From: Streptomyces sp. CC0208 | GTDB taxonomy: Bacteria; Actinomycetota; Actinomycetes; Streptomycetales; Streptomycetaceae | Length of the DNA: 64,000 nucleotides | Assembly (NCBI RefSeq): GCF_003443735.1 | Contig: NZ_CP031969.1 | Coordinates: 682,001-746,000 of the forward strand | Direction of reading: 5' to 3' | In this document: positions 1 through 7,712 of the stretch, piece by piece | How positions within the stretch are numbered: the stretch's first letter is position 1 | How the letters are laid out: every line of letters starts with the position of its first letter | Position numbers and translations under genes: made by a program | Notes under the pieces: model-generated | Databases searched by the model: none | What the model was told of the DNA's origin: nothing | The model's input: only the letters and a program-made list of their open reading frames with translations

Positions 1-223
1 GGGCGAGCACCACCAGGTCCCCGGCGCCGGCCCCGGTCTCGGCGCGTCCTTGGCGCAGGGCGCCCCGGCCGCCCACCGTCCAGGTGAACAGCCAGCTGTC
101 GGCGCCGCGCGGCCGCTGGACGGCGTAGCCCGGGAGTTCGTCGTACCGGCCGACGACCACGAGGCCCGGTGGTGGGCCGGGGTCGCCGGACGCAGCGGTC
201 CCGGGCAATCCGTCGGCGGTCAC
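1..223 (-). CDS. AraC-family transcriptional regulator, N-terminal part only
   Basis: The gene runs off the left edge, so only about 74 N-terminal residues are visible. They read as the cupin-like sensing domain common in Streptomyces AraC regulators (VVGRYDELPGYAVQRPRGAD, then WLFTWTVGGRGALRQG). The C-terminal helix-turn-helix is outside the window. An ATG lies at 229, but the only ribosome site (GGGGAGG) touches it directly. The GTG at 223 has the proper six-base spacing and is preferred. The gene is divergent from the dioxygenase-like gene at 303, which it probably regulates. The family call comes from recognising the cupin part, not from seeing the DNA-binding domain. Confidence 0.7.
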   Translation of the reverse strand, partial: MTADGLPGTAASGDPGPPPGLVVVGRYDELPGYAVQRPRGADSWLFTWTVGGRGALRQGRAETGAGAGDLVVLA

Positions 224-302
224 GGGCATCCTCCCCACACGGGCTGCGGCCTAGCGTGACGAGTGGAACACATCCGACCAGGGACGACCAGGGAGTGACC
301 GC

Positions 303-1103
303 ATGACCGTCACGGGCATCGAGACAGGGCTTCGGCAGTTCCAGGAGGACGGCTTCATGGTCGTCCGCGGGCTGTTCGCACGCGACGAGATCGACCGGCT
401 GTGCGGGGAGTTCACGGCACTGCACGCGGGCGGGCCGGTGCCGGGGCACTTCGAGCCGGGTGCGCCGAGCGGGTCGACGGACCCGCTGCGCAGGTATCCG
501 CGCGTGATGCAGCCGCACGAGATCAACGAGCTGGCGCTGCGGTTCCTGCTGGACGCCCGGCTGCGGCAGGTGCTGGAGACGCTGCTCGGGGAGGAGGTGC
601 TGGCGGCACAGAGCATGTTCTACTTCAAGCCGCCGGGGGCGCGGGGACAGGCGCTGCACCAGGACAACTTCTATCTGCGGGTCGAGCCTGGCACGTGTGT
701 CGCGGCCTGGGTGGCCTGCGACGAGATCGACCGGGACAACGGCGGCCTCGAGGTCGTCCCGGGCACGCACCGGATGGACCTGTTCTGCCCCGAACTCGCG
801 GACTCGGAGGTGTCGTTCGCGCGGGAGTACGTGGCACCGCCGCCGGGGCTCACCGCGGTTCCCGTCGACATGGCGCCCGGAGACGTCCTGTTCTTCAACG
901 GCAGCCTGGTGCACGGGTCGCAGCCGAACCGTACGGCCGGGCGGTTCCGGCGGTCGTTCATCGGGCACTACGTGGGAGCTTCCACCGAGCGGATCGGGCA
1001 CTACTACCGGACGTTGTCGATGAGCGGTGCGCGGGTGCCGTTGCCGGAGAGCGAGGGGGCGGGTCCGTGCGGCACGGAGTTCGCACCGCACGGACCGCAC
1101 TAG
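303..1103 (+). CDS. Phytanoyl-CoA dioxygenase (PhyH) family protein
   Basis: This 266-residue protein belongs to the Fe(II)/2-oxoglutarate dioxygenase PhyH family. The iron ligands can be read as the HxD pair in LHQDNFYLR (about residues 119-121) and the distal histidine in NGSLVHGSQPN (about 203). FRRSFIGHY after the distal histidine should supply the 2-oxoglutarate-binding arginine. GGGAG precedes the ATG at 303. It is divergent from the AraC gene, an arrangement common in Streptomyces and suggesting local control. The substrate cannot be read from the sequence; family members hydroxylate lipids, ectoine-like solutes or natural products. The protein should be cytoplasmic. Confidence 0.88.
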   Translation: MTVTGIETGLRQFQEDGFMVVRGLFARDEIDRLCGEFTALHAGGPVPGHFEPGAPSGSTDPLRRYPRVMQPHEINELALRFLLDARLRQVLETLLGEEVLAAQSMFYFKPPGARGQALHQDNFYLRVEPGTCVAAWVACDEIDRDNGGLEVVPGTHRMDLFCPELADSEVSFAREYVAPPPGLTAVPVDMAPGDVLFFNGSLVHGSQPNRTAGRFRRSFIGHYVGASTERIGHYYRTLSMSGARVPLPESEGAGPCGTEFAPHGPH

Positions 1104-1325
1104 GGCTCTGTTTCGGAAGTGGTCTGTGACCTGAGGTTTCGGCATGCTTCGGGGTCGTGGGAGAGGCGGCGTGTGGTCGTCCGGCGCGGAATCTGCGACG
1201 GCAGGTCGACGGGATCCGGTGTGTGGGACCAGGTCCTGAACGCGTTGCGCGACTCGATCGGTACACCGGACACCAACCCGTCGACCTACTACACGATCAA
1301 GCGAAAACCCCGGCCGTGACCGGAC

Positions 1326-2297
1326 TCAGCCGTGACCGACGATGGGGCGGGCCGTGTACGGGGCCTCCAGTTCCTCGATCTCCTTGTCGCTGAGCTCCAG
1401 TTCGACGGCCGCCACCGCGTCCTCGATGTGGTGCGGCTTGCCCGCGCCCACGATCGGAGCCGCCACCGTGTCCTGGGCCAGCAGCCACGCCAGGGCCACC
1501 TGGGCGCGCGGGACGCCCCGCTCGCCGGCGATGCGGGACACGGCCTCGACGATGGTGCGGTCACCCTCCTGGTAGAGGCGGCTGCCGAAGTCGTCGGTGG
1601 AGCTGCGGTCGGTGACCGTGCCCCAGTCCCGGGTCAGGCGGCCGCGGGCCAGCGGGCTCCACGGCAGGGCGCTCACACCCTGGTCGGCGCAGAGCGGCAG
1701 CATCTCGCGCTCCTCCTCGCGGTAGAGGAGGTTGTAGTGGTTCTGCATGGACACGAACCTGGTCCAGCCGTGCCGCTCGGCCGTGTACTGCATCTTGGAG
1801 AACTGCCAGGCGTACATCGAACTCGCGCCGAGATAGCGCACCTTGCCGGCCTTCACCAGGTCGTGCAGCGCCTCCATCGTCTCCTCGACCGGAGTGTGCG
1901 GGTCGAAGCGGTGGATCTGGTACAGGTCGACGTAGTCGGTGCCGAGGCGCCTGAGGCTGTGGTCGATCTCCGTCATGATCGCCTTGCGGGACAGCCCGGC
2001 GGCGTTCTGTCCGGAGCGCATCCGGCCGTGCACCTTGGTCGCGAGCACGATCTCGTCGCGGTTCGCGAAGTCCGCGAGGGCCTTGCCGACGATCTCCTCG
2101 CTGGTGCCGTCCGAGTAGACGTTGGCGGTGTCGAAGAAGTTGATCCCGGCGTCCAGTGCCTGCCGTATCAGGGGCCGCGACGCCTCCTCGTCGAGGGTCC
2201 ACTCGTGCACGCCGCGGTCCGGCAGGCCGTAGGACATGCAGCCAAGACAGATCCGCGAGACGTCCAGGCCCGTCGAACCGAGCTTCACGTACTGCAT
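1326..2297 (-). CDS. Aldo/keto reductase
   Basis: This 323-residue NADPH-dependent oxidoreductase has a TIM-barrel AKR fold. The family signature and catalytic tetrad are visible: FFDTANVYSDGTSEE supplies Asp and Tyr, LATKVHG the Lys, and YQIHRFDP the His. CLGCMSYG near the N terminus and LAWLLAQDTVAAPIVGAGKPHH near the C terminus are typical. It resembles the YajO/YghZ-like group acting on small aldehydes and ketones. It is the last gene of a three-gene minus-strand operon behind the NTF2-like and flavoprotein genes (55-bp gap), so it probably shares the TetR operator at 3383-3434. GGAG lies eight bases before the ATG. The physiological substrate is unknown. Confidence 0.93.
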   Translation of the reverse strand: MQYVKLGSTGLDVSRICLGCMSYGLPDRGVHEWTLDEEASRPLIRQALDAGINFFDTANVYSDGTSEEIVGKALADFANRDEIVLATKVHGRMRSGQNAAGLSRKAIMTEIDHSLRRLGTDYVDLYQIHRFDPHTPVEETMEALHDLVKAGKVRYLGASSMYAWQFSKMQYTAERHGWTRFVSMQNHYNLLYREEEREMLPLCADQGVSALPWSPLARGRLTRDWGTVTDRSSTDDFGSRLYQEGDRTIVEAVSRIAGERGVPRAQVALAWLLAQDTVAAPIVGAGKPHHIEDAVAAVELELSDKEIEELEAPYTARPIVGHG

Positions 2298-2352
2298 CGT
2301 TGCTGCTCCTGCCTTCGAGAGGGGTCCGAAGGGGAGCGTACGACTTCGCGCT

Positions 2353-2880
2353 TCAGTATCTTCCCGGCTCGACCAGATCCAGCGCCCGTTCCCACCGGAA
2401 CTCCTCGTCCTCGGTGCCCTGGTAGGGGTATCCGAACCGTACGCCCATCCCCCGCAGCCGGATCAGACTGTCCTGGTAGGCGGGGTGAGCGGCGAGGTCG
2501 TCGGAGACACAGGTCAGGACGCCGACCGGGATGCCCCGGCCGACCACCTCGCACAGCGTGCCCACGGCGAGGGTGTCGGCGATTCCGGCCGCCCACTTGT
2601 TGATCGTGTTGAAGGTGGCCGGGGCGACCACGACGGCGTCCGGGTCCGGGAAGGGCCTCGCGTCCCCCGGGCGGCGCCACGCGGAGCGGATCGGGTAGCC
2701 GGTCTGTGCCTCGACGGCGGCCACGTCGAAGAAGCCGTTCATGGCGGTGGGGGTGGCGATGACGCCGACGTGCCACTCCCGCTCCTGCGCGGCGGTGATC
2801 AGCTTGCCGACGTCCGCCGCGATGCCGGCGGCGCAGACGACGACGTACAAGAAGGGCGGTATCTCGTCCTGTTCGGTCAC
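2353..2880 (-). CDS. Flavoprotein, HFCD family (phosphopantothenoylcysteine-decarboxylase-like)
   Basis: This 175-residue protein has the flavoprotein fold of the Dfp/EpiD/UbiX group. LYVVVCAAGIAADV starts the FMN-binding Rossmann fold, and VVVAPATFNTINKWAAGIAD carries the family's PATxNT-like motif. It is a stand-alone single-domain form, so it is not the bifunctional CoaBC enzyme. It starts with GTG, nine bases after the NTF2-like gene stops, indicating coupled transcription. It lies between a small NTF2-like protein and an aldo/keto reductase under apparent TetR control, which suggests a small redox or detoxification module. Decarboxylase activity is possible but not shown. Confidence 0.85.
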   Translation of the reverse strand: MTEQDEIPPFLYVVVCAAGIAADVGKLITAAQEREWHVGVIATPTAMNGFFDVAAVEAQTGYPIRSAWRRPGDARPFPDPDAVVVAPATFNTINKWAAGIADTLAVGTLCEVVGRGIPVGVLTCVSDDLAAHPAYQDSLIRLRGMGVRFGYPYQGTEDEEFRWERALDLVEPGRY

Positions 2881-2889
2881 GCCGGAACC

Positions 2890-3348
2890 CTACTGAAGCG
2901 GGAAGGACAGCCCCCGCTCGTTCTCGGGTCGCGGTCCGTGGATCCGGCGCTCCTTCTCCTCGATGGGCACGTCGTTGATGCTCGCCTCGCGCCGGGTCAT
3001 CAGCCCGTGCTCGTCGAACTCCCACAGCTCGTTGCCGTACGACCGCCACCACTGCCCTTCGGCGTCCTGGCACTCGTACTGGAACCGGACCGCGATGCGG
3101 TCGCCGTCGAACGCCCACAGGTCCTTGCGCAGCGCGTACTCCCGCTCGCGCGCCCACTTCGCGGTGAGGAACTCGACGATCTCGGCGCGGCCGGTGACGA
3201 AGGTGCCGCGGTTGCGCCACACGGAGTCCTCGCTGTAGGCGAGCGCCACCCGCTGTGGGTCGCGGGTGTTCCAGGCGTCCTCGGCGGCCTGCACCTTCTG
3301 GGCGGCGGTTTCCCGGGTGAAGGGGGGCAGGGGTGGGCGGTCGGTCAT
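2890..3348 (-). CDS. NTF2-like / SnoaL-fold protein (DUF1348)
   Basis: This 152-residue protein fits the nuclear transport factor 2-like DUF1348 family. [20 protein letters not shown] opens the cone-shaped fold, and [20 protein letters not shown] and [20 protein letters not shown] are highly typical. Members are small cytoplasmic proteins of unknown function. The ATG at 3348 has GGAGG five bases upstream and gives the usual family length. An upstream in-frame ATG at 3456 would run through the operator region and is rejected. It is the first gene of the operon divergent from the TetR gene and is probably repressed from the palindromes at 3383-3434. Confidence 0.9.
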   Translation of the reverse strand: MTDRPPLPPFTRETAAQKVQAAEDAWNTRDPQRVALAYSEDSVWRNRGTFVTGRAEIVEFLTAKWAREREYALRKDLWAFDGDRIAVRFQYECQDAEGQWWRSYGNELWEFDEHGLMTRREASINDVPIEEKERRIHGPRPENERGLSFPLQ

Positions 3349-3382
3349 GTCGTCCTCCGTGGCCGAGTCGGCCGGAAAGGGA

Positions 3383-3434
3383 GGAGAACGTGCGTTCTCC
3401 AGGTGCCTGCTACCGTAGGAGAACGTACGTTCTC
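3383..3434. promoter_or_regulatory. Doubled palindromic operator between the NTF2-like operon and tetR
   Basis: Two nearly identical palindromes lie in the 106-bp divergent intergenic region. The first is GGAGAACG-TG-CGTTCTCC at 3383-3400. The second is the perfect 16-mer GAGAACGTACGTTCTC at 3419-3434. Their centres are 35 bp apart. They are almost certainly the binding sites of the TetR-family protein encoded at 3455, which would control itself and the three-gene operon on the minus strand. The palindromes are seen directly; the binding partner is inferred from position. Confidence 0.85.
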
Positions 3435-3454
3435 GCGTCAAGGAGGGGTCGTCC

Positions 3455-4006
3455 ATGGACAGCGCCGTTGCCCGTGATCGGGTGCTGGACGCCGCCGAGG
3501 AGCTGTTCTACGGGCGAGGCATCCAGTCCGTCGGCATGGACGACATACGGGGCGCGTCCGGCGTCTCCCTCAAGCGGCTCTACCAGCTGTTCCCTGCGAA
3601 GGAGCAGCTGGTGGAGGCCTACCTGGCGCGGCGGGACGGACGGTGGCGGGGCCGGCTGGCCGCGTTCGTGGACCTCCGCTCGGCGCCCGAGGAGCGGATC
3701 CTCGCGGTCTTCGACTGGCTGGAGGAGTGGTTCGGCGAGGAGGGCTTCCGCGGGTGCGCCTGGATCAACTCGTACGGCGAACTGGGCGCGACCTCGGACC
3801 GGGTGGCGACCCAGGTCCGGGAGCACAAGAGGGCGTTCGGGGACTACCTCGCCTCCCTCGTGGCCGCGGCGGGGAGGCCCGCGGCGCTGGCCGGGCCGCT
3901 CTTCCTGCTCGCCGAGGGGGCCATGGTGACGGCGGGGATCACGCGGAGCACCCGCCCGGCCGCCGAGGCACGCGAGGCGGCCCGGCTGCTGCTGGACTCC
4001 CACTGA
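3455..4006 (+). CDS. TetR-family transcriptional regulator
   Basis: This is a 183-residue TetR regulator. The N-terminal DNA-binding domain reads [20 protein letters not shown], then [20 protein letters not shown], ending in the typical K/E-LVEAYL recognition-helix boundary. Residues 60-183 form the helical ligand-binding domain, with LDSH at the end. AAGGAGG precedes the ATG. It is divergent from the NTF2-like/flavoprotein/aldo-keto-reductase operon with two palindromes between them, so autoregulation and control of that operon are likely. The ligand is unknown. Its 3' end abuts the azoreductase relic. Confidence 0.93.
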   Translation: MDSAVARDRVLDAAEELFYGRGIQSVGMDDIRGASGVSLKRLYQLFPAKEQLVEAYLARRDGRWRGRLAAFVDLRSAPEERILAVFDWLEEWFGEEGFRGCAWINSYGELGATSDRVATQVREHKRAFGDYLASLVAAAGRPAALAGPLFLLAEGAMVTAGITRSTRPAAEAREAARLLLDSH

Positions 4007-4009
4007 GGT

Positions 4010-4262
4010 CGGGCCGACGGCGAGTGCCATGACGTGGTCACGGGCCCGCGAGAAGGAGGCGGCCAGGAGCCCCTCCATACCCCCGGGTGCGGCAGCAGAC
4101 CGCCGGCCAGGGTGAGCTCGGCGGCCACGAAGTGGAACCCCACCGAGAAGGTGCACATCGGGACACCGAGCAACACCGTGTCCGCGGCGAGCAGTTCGGT
4201 GATCAGGGGCACGGTGTGGCGCCAGGAGCTGCGGGGCGCACGGGCGGTGATCGAGGGGACCG
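4010..4262 (-). pseudogene. Relic of an FMN-dependent NADH-azoreductase
   Basis: No intact gene fits this stretch, but minus-strand translation gives pieces that look like the azoreductase/flavodoxin-like family. ITELLAADTVLLGVPMCTFSV (about 4160-4225) matches the family's characteristic AAD-x-x-x-x-G-x-PMYNF-x-P motif. It is followed at once by FHFVAAELTLAG, which belongs near the C terminus of such enzymes. In another frame PGGMEGLLAASFSRARDHVMAL looks like the tail. The picture is an internal deletion plus a frameshift. The enzyme would have reduced azo dyes or quinones. The family call rests on remembered motifs and not on an alignment. Confidence 0.5.
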
Positions 4263-4336
4263 TGGCCCTGCCGTGATCGCCGAGCCGGACAGGCCGCGGC
4301 GGGTCGAACTCGGGGGGTTCGACCCGCCTCACCCGG

Positions 4337-4537
4337 TCAGCTCGCCGTCTCCGACACGGTGATGGCGCCCACGGGACAGGCCCGGACGGCCTCCCGGACC
4401 ATGGGGTCGCCGCCGCCGTCCTCCCTGCCGGGCAGAAGCGTGCTGAAGCCGTCGTCGTCCTGGGTGAAGACGCCCGGTGCGGCCAGGGCACATTGGCCCG
4501 CCCCGATGCAGACGTCCTTGTCGATGTCGATGCGCAT
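4337..4537 (-). CDS. Ferredoxin, [3Fe-4S] type, P450 partner
   Basis: This is a 66-residue ferredoxin. CIGAGQC (Cys10 and Cys16) and CPVGAI (Cys54) provide three cysteine ligands in the CxxxxxC...CP pattern of actinobacterial [3Fe-4S] ferredoxins, with Ala replacing the second cysteine of 4Fe proteins. It passes electrons from a ferredoxin reductase to a cytochrome P450. It lies directly downstream of the P450 gene on the same strand (12-bp gap), so the two should be co-transcribed and act together. No reductase gene is visible nearby. It is cytoplasmic. Confidence 0.93.
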   Translation of the reverse strand: MRIDIDKDVCIGAGQCALAAPGVFTQDDDGFSTLLPGREDGGGDPMVREAVRACPVGAITVSETAS

Positions 4538-4549
4538 CGTCGGAGCCTC

Positions 4550-5749
4550 TTACCAGGTCACGGGGAGTTCCAGCATCCCCTGGATCGTGTCGCCGGGTTT
4601 GAAGGGGATCTCCTCGGCGGGGGCGGCCAGGCGCAGGGTGGGCAACCGGTCGAAGAGGGTGTGCAGGGCGATCTCCAGTTCGGCGCGGGCGAGGTTCTGG
4701 CCGAGGCACTGGTGGATGCCGAAGCCGAACGCGATGTGGTGGCGGGCGGGCCGGTGCCAGTCGAGGGTGTCGGGGTCGGTGTAGACGTCCTCGTCCCGGT
4801 TGACGACCGAGGTCGAGAAGACGACTCCCTCGCCCGCGCGGATCGTCGTGCCGGCCACCTCGATGTCCTCCAGGGCCATCCGCAGCAGTCCGTCGGCGAT
4901 CGACAGCATCCGCATGAGCTCCTCGACCGCGTTCGGGATCAGCGCGGGGTCGGTGCGCAACTCGGCCAGCCGGTCGGGGTGCTGCAGGAGGGTGAAGGTG
5001 CCGAGCGAGATCATGTTGGCGGTCGTCTCGTGGCCGGCGACCAGCAGGATGATCGCCAGGGCGATCAGCTCCTCGCGGTTCACCTCGCCGTCCCGCAGCT
5101 GCCGGTGGACGAGTTCGTCGAGCACGCCGTCGCCGGGCCCCGGCAGTTTCTGTTTCCGGTCGATCAACTCGTCGAAGTACTCCTCGAGTTGGTCTCGGGC
5201 GTCCATGACGTCGTCGGCCGTGGGACCGCGCAGCAGGCGCCGGGACTGTCCTTCGAAGAAGTCGTGGTCGGTGTAGGGGACGCCGAGCAGGGCGCAGATC
5301 ACGGTCGAGGGGACGGGCAGCGCGAAGGCGCTCACCAGCTCGGCGGGCGGCCCCTGGGCGATCATCGCGTCGATGCGTTCGTCGACGATCTCCTGGATGC
5401 GGGGGCGCAGTTCGGCGGCCCGGCGGAGCGTGAAACTGGGCACCATCATGCGCCGCTGGACGCGGTGTTCGGGGTCGTCGACGCCGAGCAGGGCGGCCCT
5501 CCGGTTCCTGACCGCCGCAAAGCGTGCCGTGGGCGCGGGAAAGCCGTCACGGGTGCGGTCGGTGGACAGCCGGAGGTCCGCGAGCAGGGCGCGAGCGATG
5601 CCGTGTCCGGTGACCAGCCAGGCCGGACGCCCGTCGAAGAGGGTGATCCTGGACAGCGGGCGGTCGGCGCGCAGGGGGTCGTAGCCGGTAGGCGGGTGGT
5701 AGGGGCAGGTCCGGTCCTGGGGGAAGGCGACGGGTTCCGTTTCCGTCAT
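4550..5749 (-). CDS. Cytochrome P450, CYP105-like
   Basis: This 399-residue bacterial class I P450 shows the I-helix oxygen-binding motif LLVAGHETTAN (about residue 240), the K-helix ExxR within VEELMR, and the haem loop FGFGIHQCLG with ligand Cys348. The N terminus (FPQDRTCPYHPP) and overall sequence resemble the Streptomyces CYP105 group, whose members hydroxylate drugs, fatty acids and macrolides. The ATG at 5749 has a short SD (GAGG) and gives the usual family length. A ferredoxin gene follows at once. A 19-bp palindrome lies 43 bp upstream of the start, so a repressor probably controls the pair. The natural substrate is unknown. Confidence 0.94.
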   Translation of the reverse strand: MTETEPVAFPQDRTCPYHPPTGYDPLRADRPLSRITLFDGRPAWLVTGHGIARALLADLRLSTDRTRDGFPAPTARFAAVRNRRAALLGVDDPEHRVQRRMMVPSFTLRRAAELRPRIQEIVDERIDAMIAQGPPAELVSAFALPVPSTVICALLGVPYTDHDFFEGQSRRLLRGPTADDVMDARDQLEEYFDELIDRKQKLPGPGDGVLDELVHRQLRDGEVNREELIALAIILLVAGHETTANMISLGTFTLLQHPDRLAELRTDPALIPNAVEELMRMLSIADGLLRMALEDIEVAGTTIRAGEGVVFSTSVVNRDEDVYTDPDTLDWHRPARHHIAFGFGIHQCLGQNLARAELEIALHTLFDRLPTLRLAAPAEEIPFKPGDTIQGMLELPVTW

Positions 5750-5791
5750 GGAAGACCTCGCAGACGAAGGGTGCGTCGTGCAGATCTTCAT

Positions 5792-5810
5792 TAGATGCCC
5801 GGGGCATCTA
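5792..5810. promoter_or_regulatory. Palindromic operator upstream of the P450-ferredoxin operon
   Basis: TAGATGCCC-G-GGGCATCTA is a perfect 19-bp inverted repeat centred on 5801, 43 bp upstream of the P450 start codon. Its size and position suggest a dimeric repressor site overlapping the promoter. The only nearby regulator (TetR at 3455) has a different palindrome in its own promoter, so the cognate protein is probably encoded elsewhere. Confidence 0.65.
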
Positions 5811-5825
5811 TAGGGCGACGAGAAG

Positions 5826-5861
5826 TTCGGCCAGATCGGTGGCGGGGGCGATCTGGCCGAA
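5826..5861. repeat. 13-bp perfect inverted repeat with 10-nt loop
   Basis: TTCGGCCAGATCG at 5826-5838 is exactly complementary to CGATCTGGCCGAA at 5849-5861. The hairpin would be very stable but has no following T-run on either strand. It lies 16 bp beyond the palindrome at 5792-5810, upstream of the P450 gene. It could be a second operator, a transcription-blocking hairpin or an mRNA leader structure. Confidence 0.55.
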
Positions 5862-6133
5862 GATCGTCGCCGTGGGGCAGCCAGCGGAGGGCAGTCTTCC
5901 CCGCGGGGTGGCCGTGGCCCCCCTTCCTGGCCGTCGAGGTTCGTCCGCCGCCCTCCGTATCCGGCCACCCCCCGCTCTCCCGGTCCACTCCCCCGTGGCC
6001 ATGATCCGCCGTCCCCGAAGGTCCGTGGGTCGAACCCGGAGGCGGAGGGAACCCGGAGGGGATGATTCCCGTTCAGGACAGTGTTGAAGTCCCGTGCGGG
6101 GACCCCGTAGCAGACAGCGAGGAGACGGAAACC
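5862..6133. other. Intergenic stretch without a convincing gene
   Basis: Together with the operator and hairpin, this makes a 384-bp gap between divergent genes. The open frames here lack family motifs and good ribosome sites and carry proline/arginine-rich sequence typical of antisense GC-rich DNA. GGAGACGG before 6134 is the ribosome site of the next gene. I see no further structure that I can name. Confidence 0.5.
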
Positions 6134-6583
6134 ATGCCTCTTGAGGGCGAGTACGAGCCCAGCCCGACCCAGTGGGTGCGTGAGCAGGTGGAGTTGTACG
6201 AGAGCTCCGGCGGCACCAAGGGGAACACGCTCATGGACACGGGGATGCCGGTCATCGTGCTGACGACCCGCGGCGCGAAGAGCGGCAGCATCCGCAAGAC
6301 GCCGTTGATGCGGGTCGAGCACGACGGGCGGTACGCGGTGGTCGCCTCGCTGGGCGGCGCCCCCAAGCACCCGGTCTGGTACCACAACGTCAAGGCCGAC
6401 CCGCATGTCGAGCTCCAGGACGGCCCGGTCAAGCGGGACTTCGTCGCCCGCGAGATCACCGGCGCCGAGAAGGACGAGTGGTGGGAGCGTGCCGTCGCGG
6501 CCTACCCGCCGTACGCCGACTACCAGAAGAAGACCGACCGGGTGATACCGGTCTTCGTTCTGGAGCCCGTCGACGGGGACTGA
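6134..6583 (+). CDS. Deazaflavin (F420)-dependent nitroreductase family protein
   Basis: This 149-residue protein fits the Ddn-like split-beta-barrel family, which uses coenzyme F420. [33 protein letters not shown], read as its successive motifs TTRGxKSG and RKTPLM, and [17 protein letters not shown] are diagnostic. The length equals the usual 145-155 residues. The ATG at 6134 is the first with a matching SD. Members reduce nitro compounds or quinones and help with oxidative stress. A GC-rich terminator follows at 6651-6681. It faces a convergent cation transporter gene and seems to be transcribed alone. Confidence 0.93.
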   Translation: MPLEGEYEPSPTQWVREQVELYESSGGTKGNTLMDTGMPVIVLTTRGAKSGSIRKTPLMRVEHDGRYAVVASLGGAPKHPVWYHNVKADPHVELQDGPVKRDFVAREITGAEKDEWWERAVAAYPPYADYQKKTDRVIPVFVLEPVDGD

Positions 6584-6646
6584 CCGCCCTCGGAAAGATT
6601 TTTCGGCCCAGGACGTATGAACCGGCTTCGGCCGGGCAGCCGAGCG

Positions 6647-7618
6647 TCAGGCCCCGCCGCGTTCCCCCGTCGCGGCGGGGCTTTCTCGTGCCTCCTCGGC
6701 CGGCCGGTCGGTCACGTCGAGGAAGATCTGGTCCGCCTCGGCCACGGTCCGGGAGACGGACCGCTTGATACGTACGGCGACCTCCTCGACCCGCTCGCTG
6801 TCCAGACCCGGCACCAGGTCGACCCGGGCGGCCACCAGGACCGAGTCCAGCCCCATCTTCATGGTGAACAGCGCCTCCACACTGTCGATCTCGGGCTGCG
6901 CGTCCAGCACTGCCCGGATCTTGGCACTGGACTCCGGGTCGGCGGCCTCGCCGATGAGCTGTCCCTTGGCCTCGCGGCCCAGCCGGTAGGCCACGTAGAC
7001 GAGCAGCGCGCCGATGGCCATCGAGGCGGACGCCTCCCACACGACCTGCCCGGTGACCATGTGCAGCGCCATGCCGATCATGGCCAGGGTCACACCGAGC
7101 ACCGCCGTGCCGTCCTCGGCGACGACCGTACGCAGGGCCGGGTCGCGCATGCCCTGGGCGGTCCCGCCCTGCTTGTGCACCTGGTGCAGCGCCCGCAGCA
7201 GCGAGACCCCCTCGGCGAGGAAGGCCACGCCCAGCACGATCAGGCCGGCCACATAGCCGCTGAGCGTCTCCTCGGCGCCGTTGCGGAGTGCCTCGACCCC
7301 CTGGAAGAAGGAGAAGCAGCCGCCCATGACGAAGATCCCGACGGCCGCGATCAGCGACCAGAAGAACCGCTCCTTGCCGTAGCCGAAGGGATGGCGCCGG
7401 TCGGCGGGTCGGCGGCTGCGGCGCAGCGCGGCCAGCAGGAAGACCTCGTTGAGGCTGTCCGCTACGGAGTGCGCCGCCTCCGACAGCAGCGCGGGCGAGC
7501 CCGCCAGGAGGCCGCCCACCGCCTTGGCGACCGCGATCACCAGGTTCGCAGCGAGGGCCACCAGTACGGTGACGCGTGTTTTCCGGTCCGCTGAGTTTTT
7601 CGTCGATGTCCCGCTCAC
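6647..7618 (-). CDS. Cation diffusion facilitator (CDF) family transporter
   Basis: This 323-residue inner-membrane protein is of the CDF/ZnT type. The first half contains about six membrane helices, with the family's metal-site signature SEAAHSVADSLNEVFLL in helix 2 and HPFGYGKERFFWSLIAA between helices 2 and 3. The second metal half-site is in the helix around VVAEDGTAVLGVTLAM. The cytoplasmic ferredoxin-like C-terminal domain starts near residue 215 (AVLDAQPEIDSVEALFTMKM). Members export Zn2+, Fe2+, Co2+ or Mn2+ in exchange for protons; the metal is not readable here. It starts with GTG at 7618 behind a poor ribosome site. Its last codons overlap the neighbour's terminator. Confidence 0.92.
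   Translation of the reverse strand: MSGTSTKNSADRKTRVTVLVALAANLVIAVAKAVGGLLAGSPALLSEAAHSVADSLNEVFLLAALRRSRRPADRRHPFGYGKERFFWSLIAAVGIFVMGGCFSFFQGVEALRNGAEETLSGYVAGLIVLGVAFLAEGVSLLRALHQVHKQGGTAQGMRDPALRTVVAEDGTAVLGVTLAMIGMALHMVTGQVVWEASASMAIGALLVYVAYRLGREAKGQLIGEAADPESSAKIRAVLDAQPEIDSVEALFTMKMGLDSVLVAARVDLVPGLDSERVEEVAVRIKRSVSRTVAEADQIFLDVTDRPAEEARESPAATGERGGA
6651..6681 (+). terminator. Rho-independent-like terminator of the deazaflavin oxidoreductase gene
   Basis: GCCCCGCCGCG (6651-6661) pairs with CGCGGCGGGGC (6671-6681) around a nine-base loop, followed by TTTCTCG. This is an 11-bp GC stem with a short T tract, placed 68 bp after the stop at 6583. The stem lies inside the last codons of the convergent transporter gene. 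Confidence 0.75.
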
Positions 7619-7712
7619 CCCCGCCGACTGCCCGCCCCCGGGGCACTCACACCGTGCCGATTGCCGAAAACGGGGAACGCGTCCACCAGGACAGGCTCAG
7701 ACAGGAGGAAGC

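Noticed and set aside
1104..1325. Possible insertion-sequence remnant between the dioxygenase and aldo/keto reductase genes (GGCTCTGTTTCGG start; frame 1119-1319).
   Set aside because: The translated frames match no transposase motif I can name, and no matching terminal repeat or target duplication is visible.
1332..2603. Long open frame on the plus strand opposite the aldo/keto reductase gene.
   Set aside because: It is antisense to a well-supported gene and its sequence is the composition-driven shadow seen throughout GC-rich genomes.
5970..6110. tRNA-like GGGTCGAACCC segment upstream of the deazaflavin oxidoreductase gene.
   Set aside because: No matching acceptor, D or anticodon arms could be folded around it.
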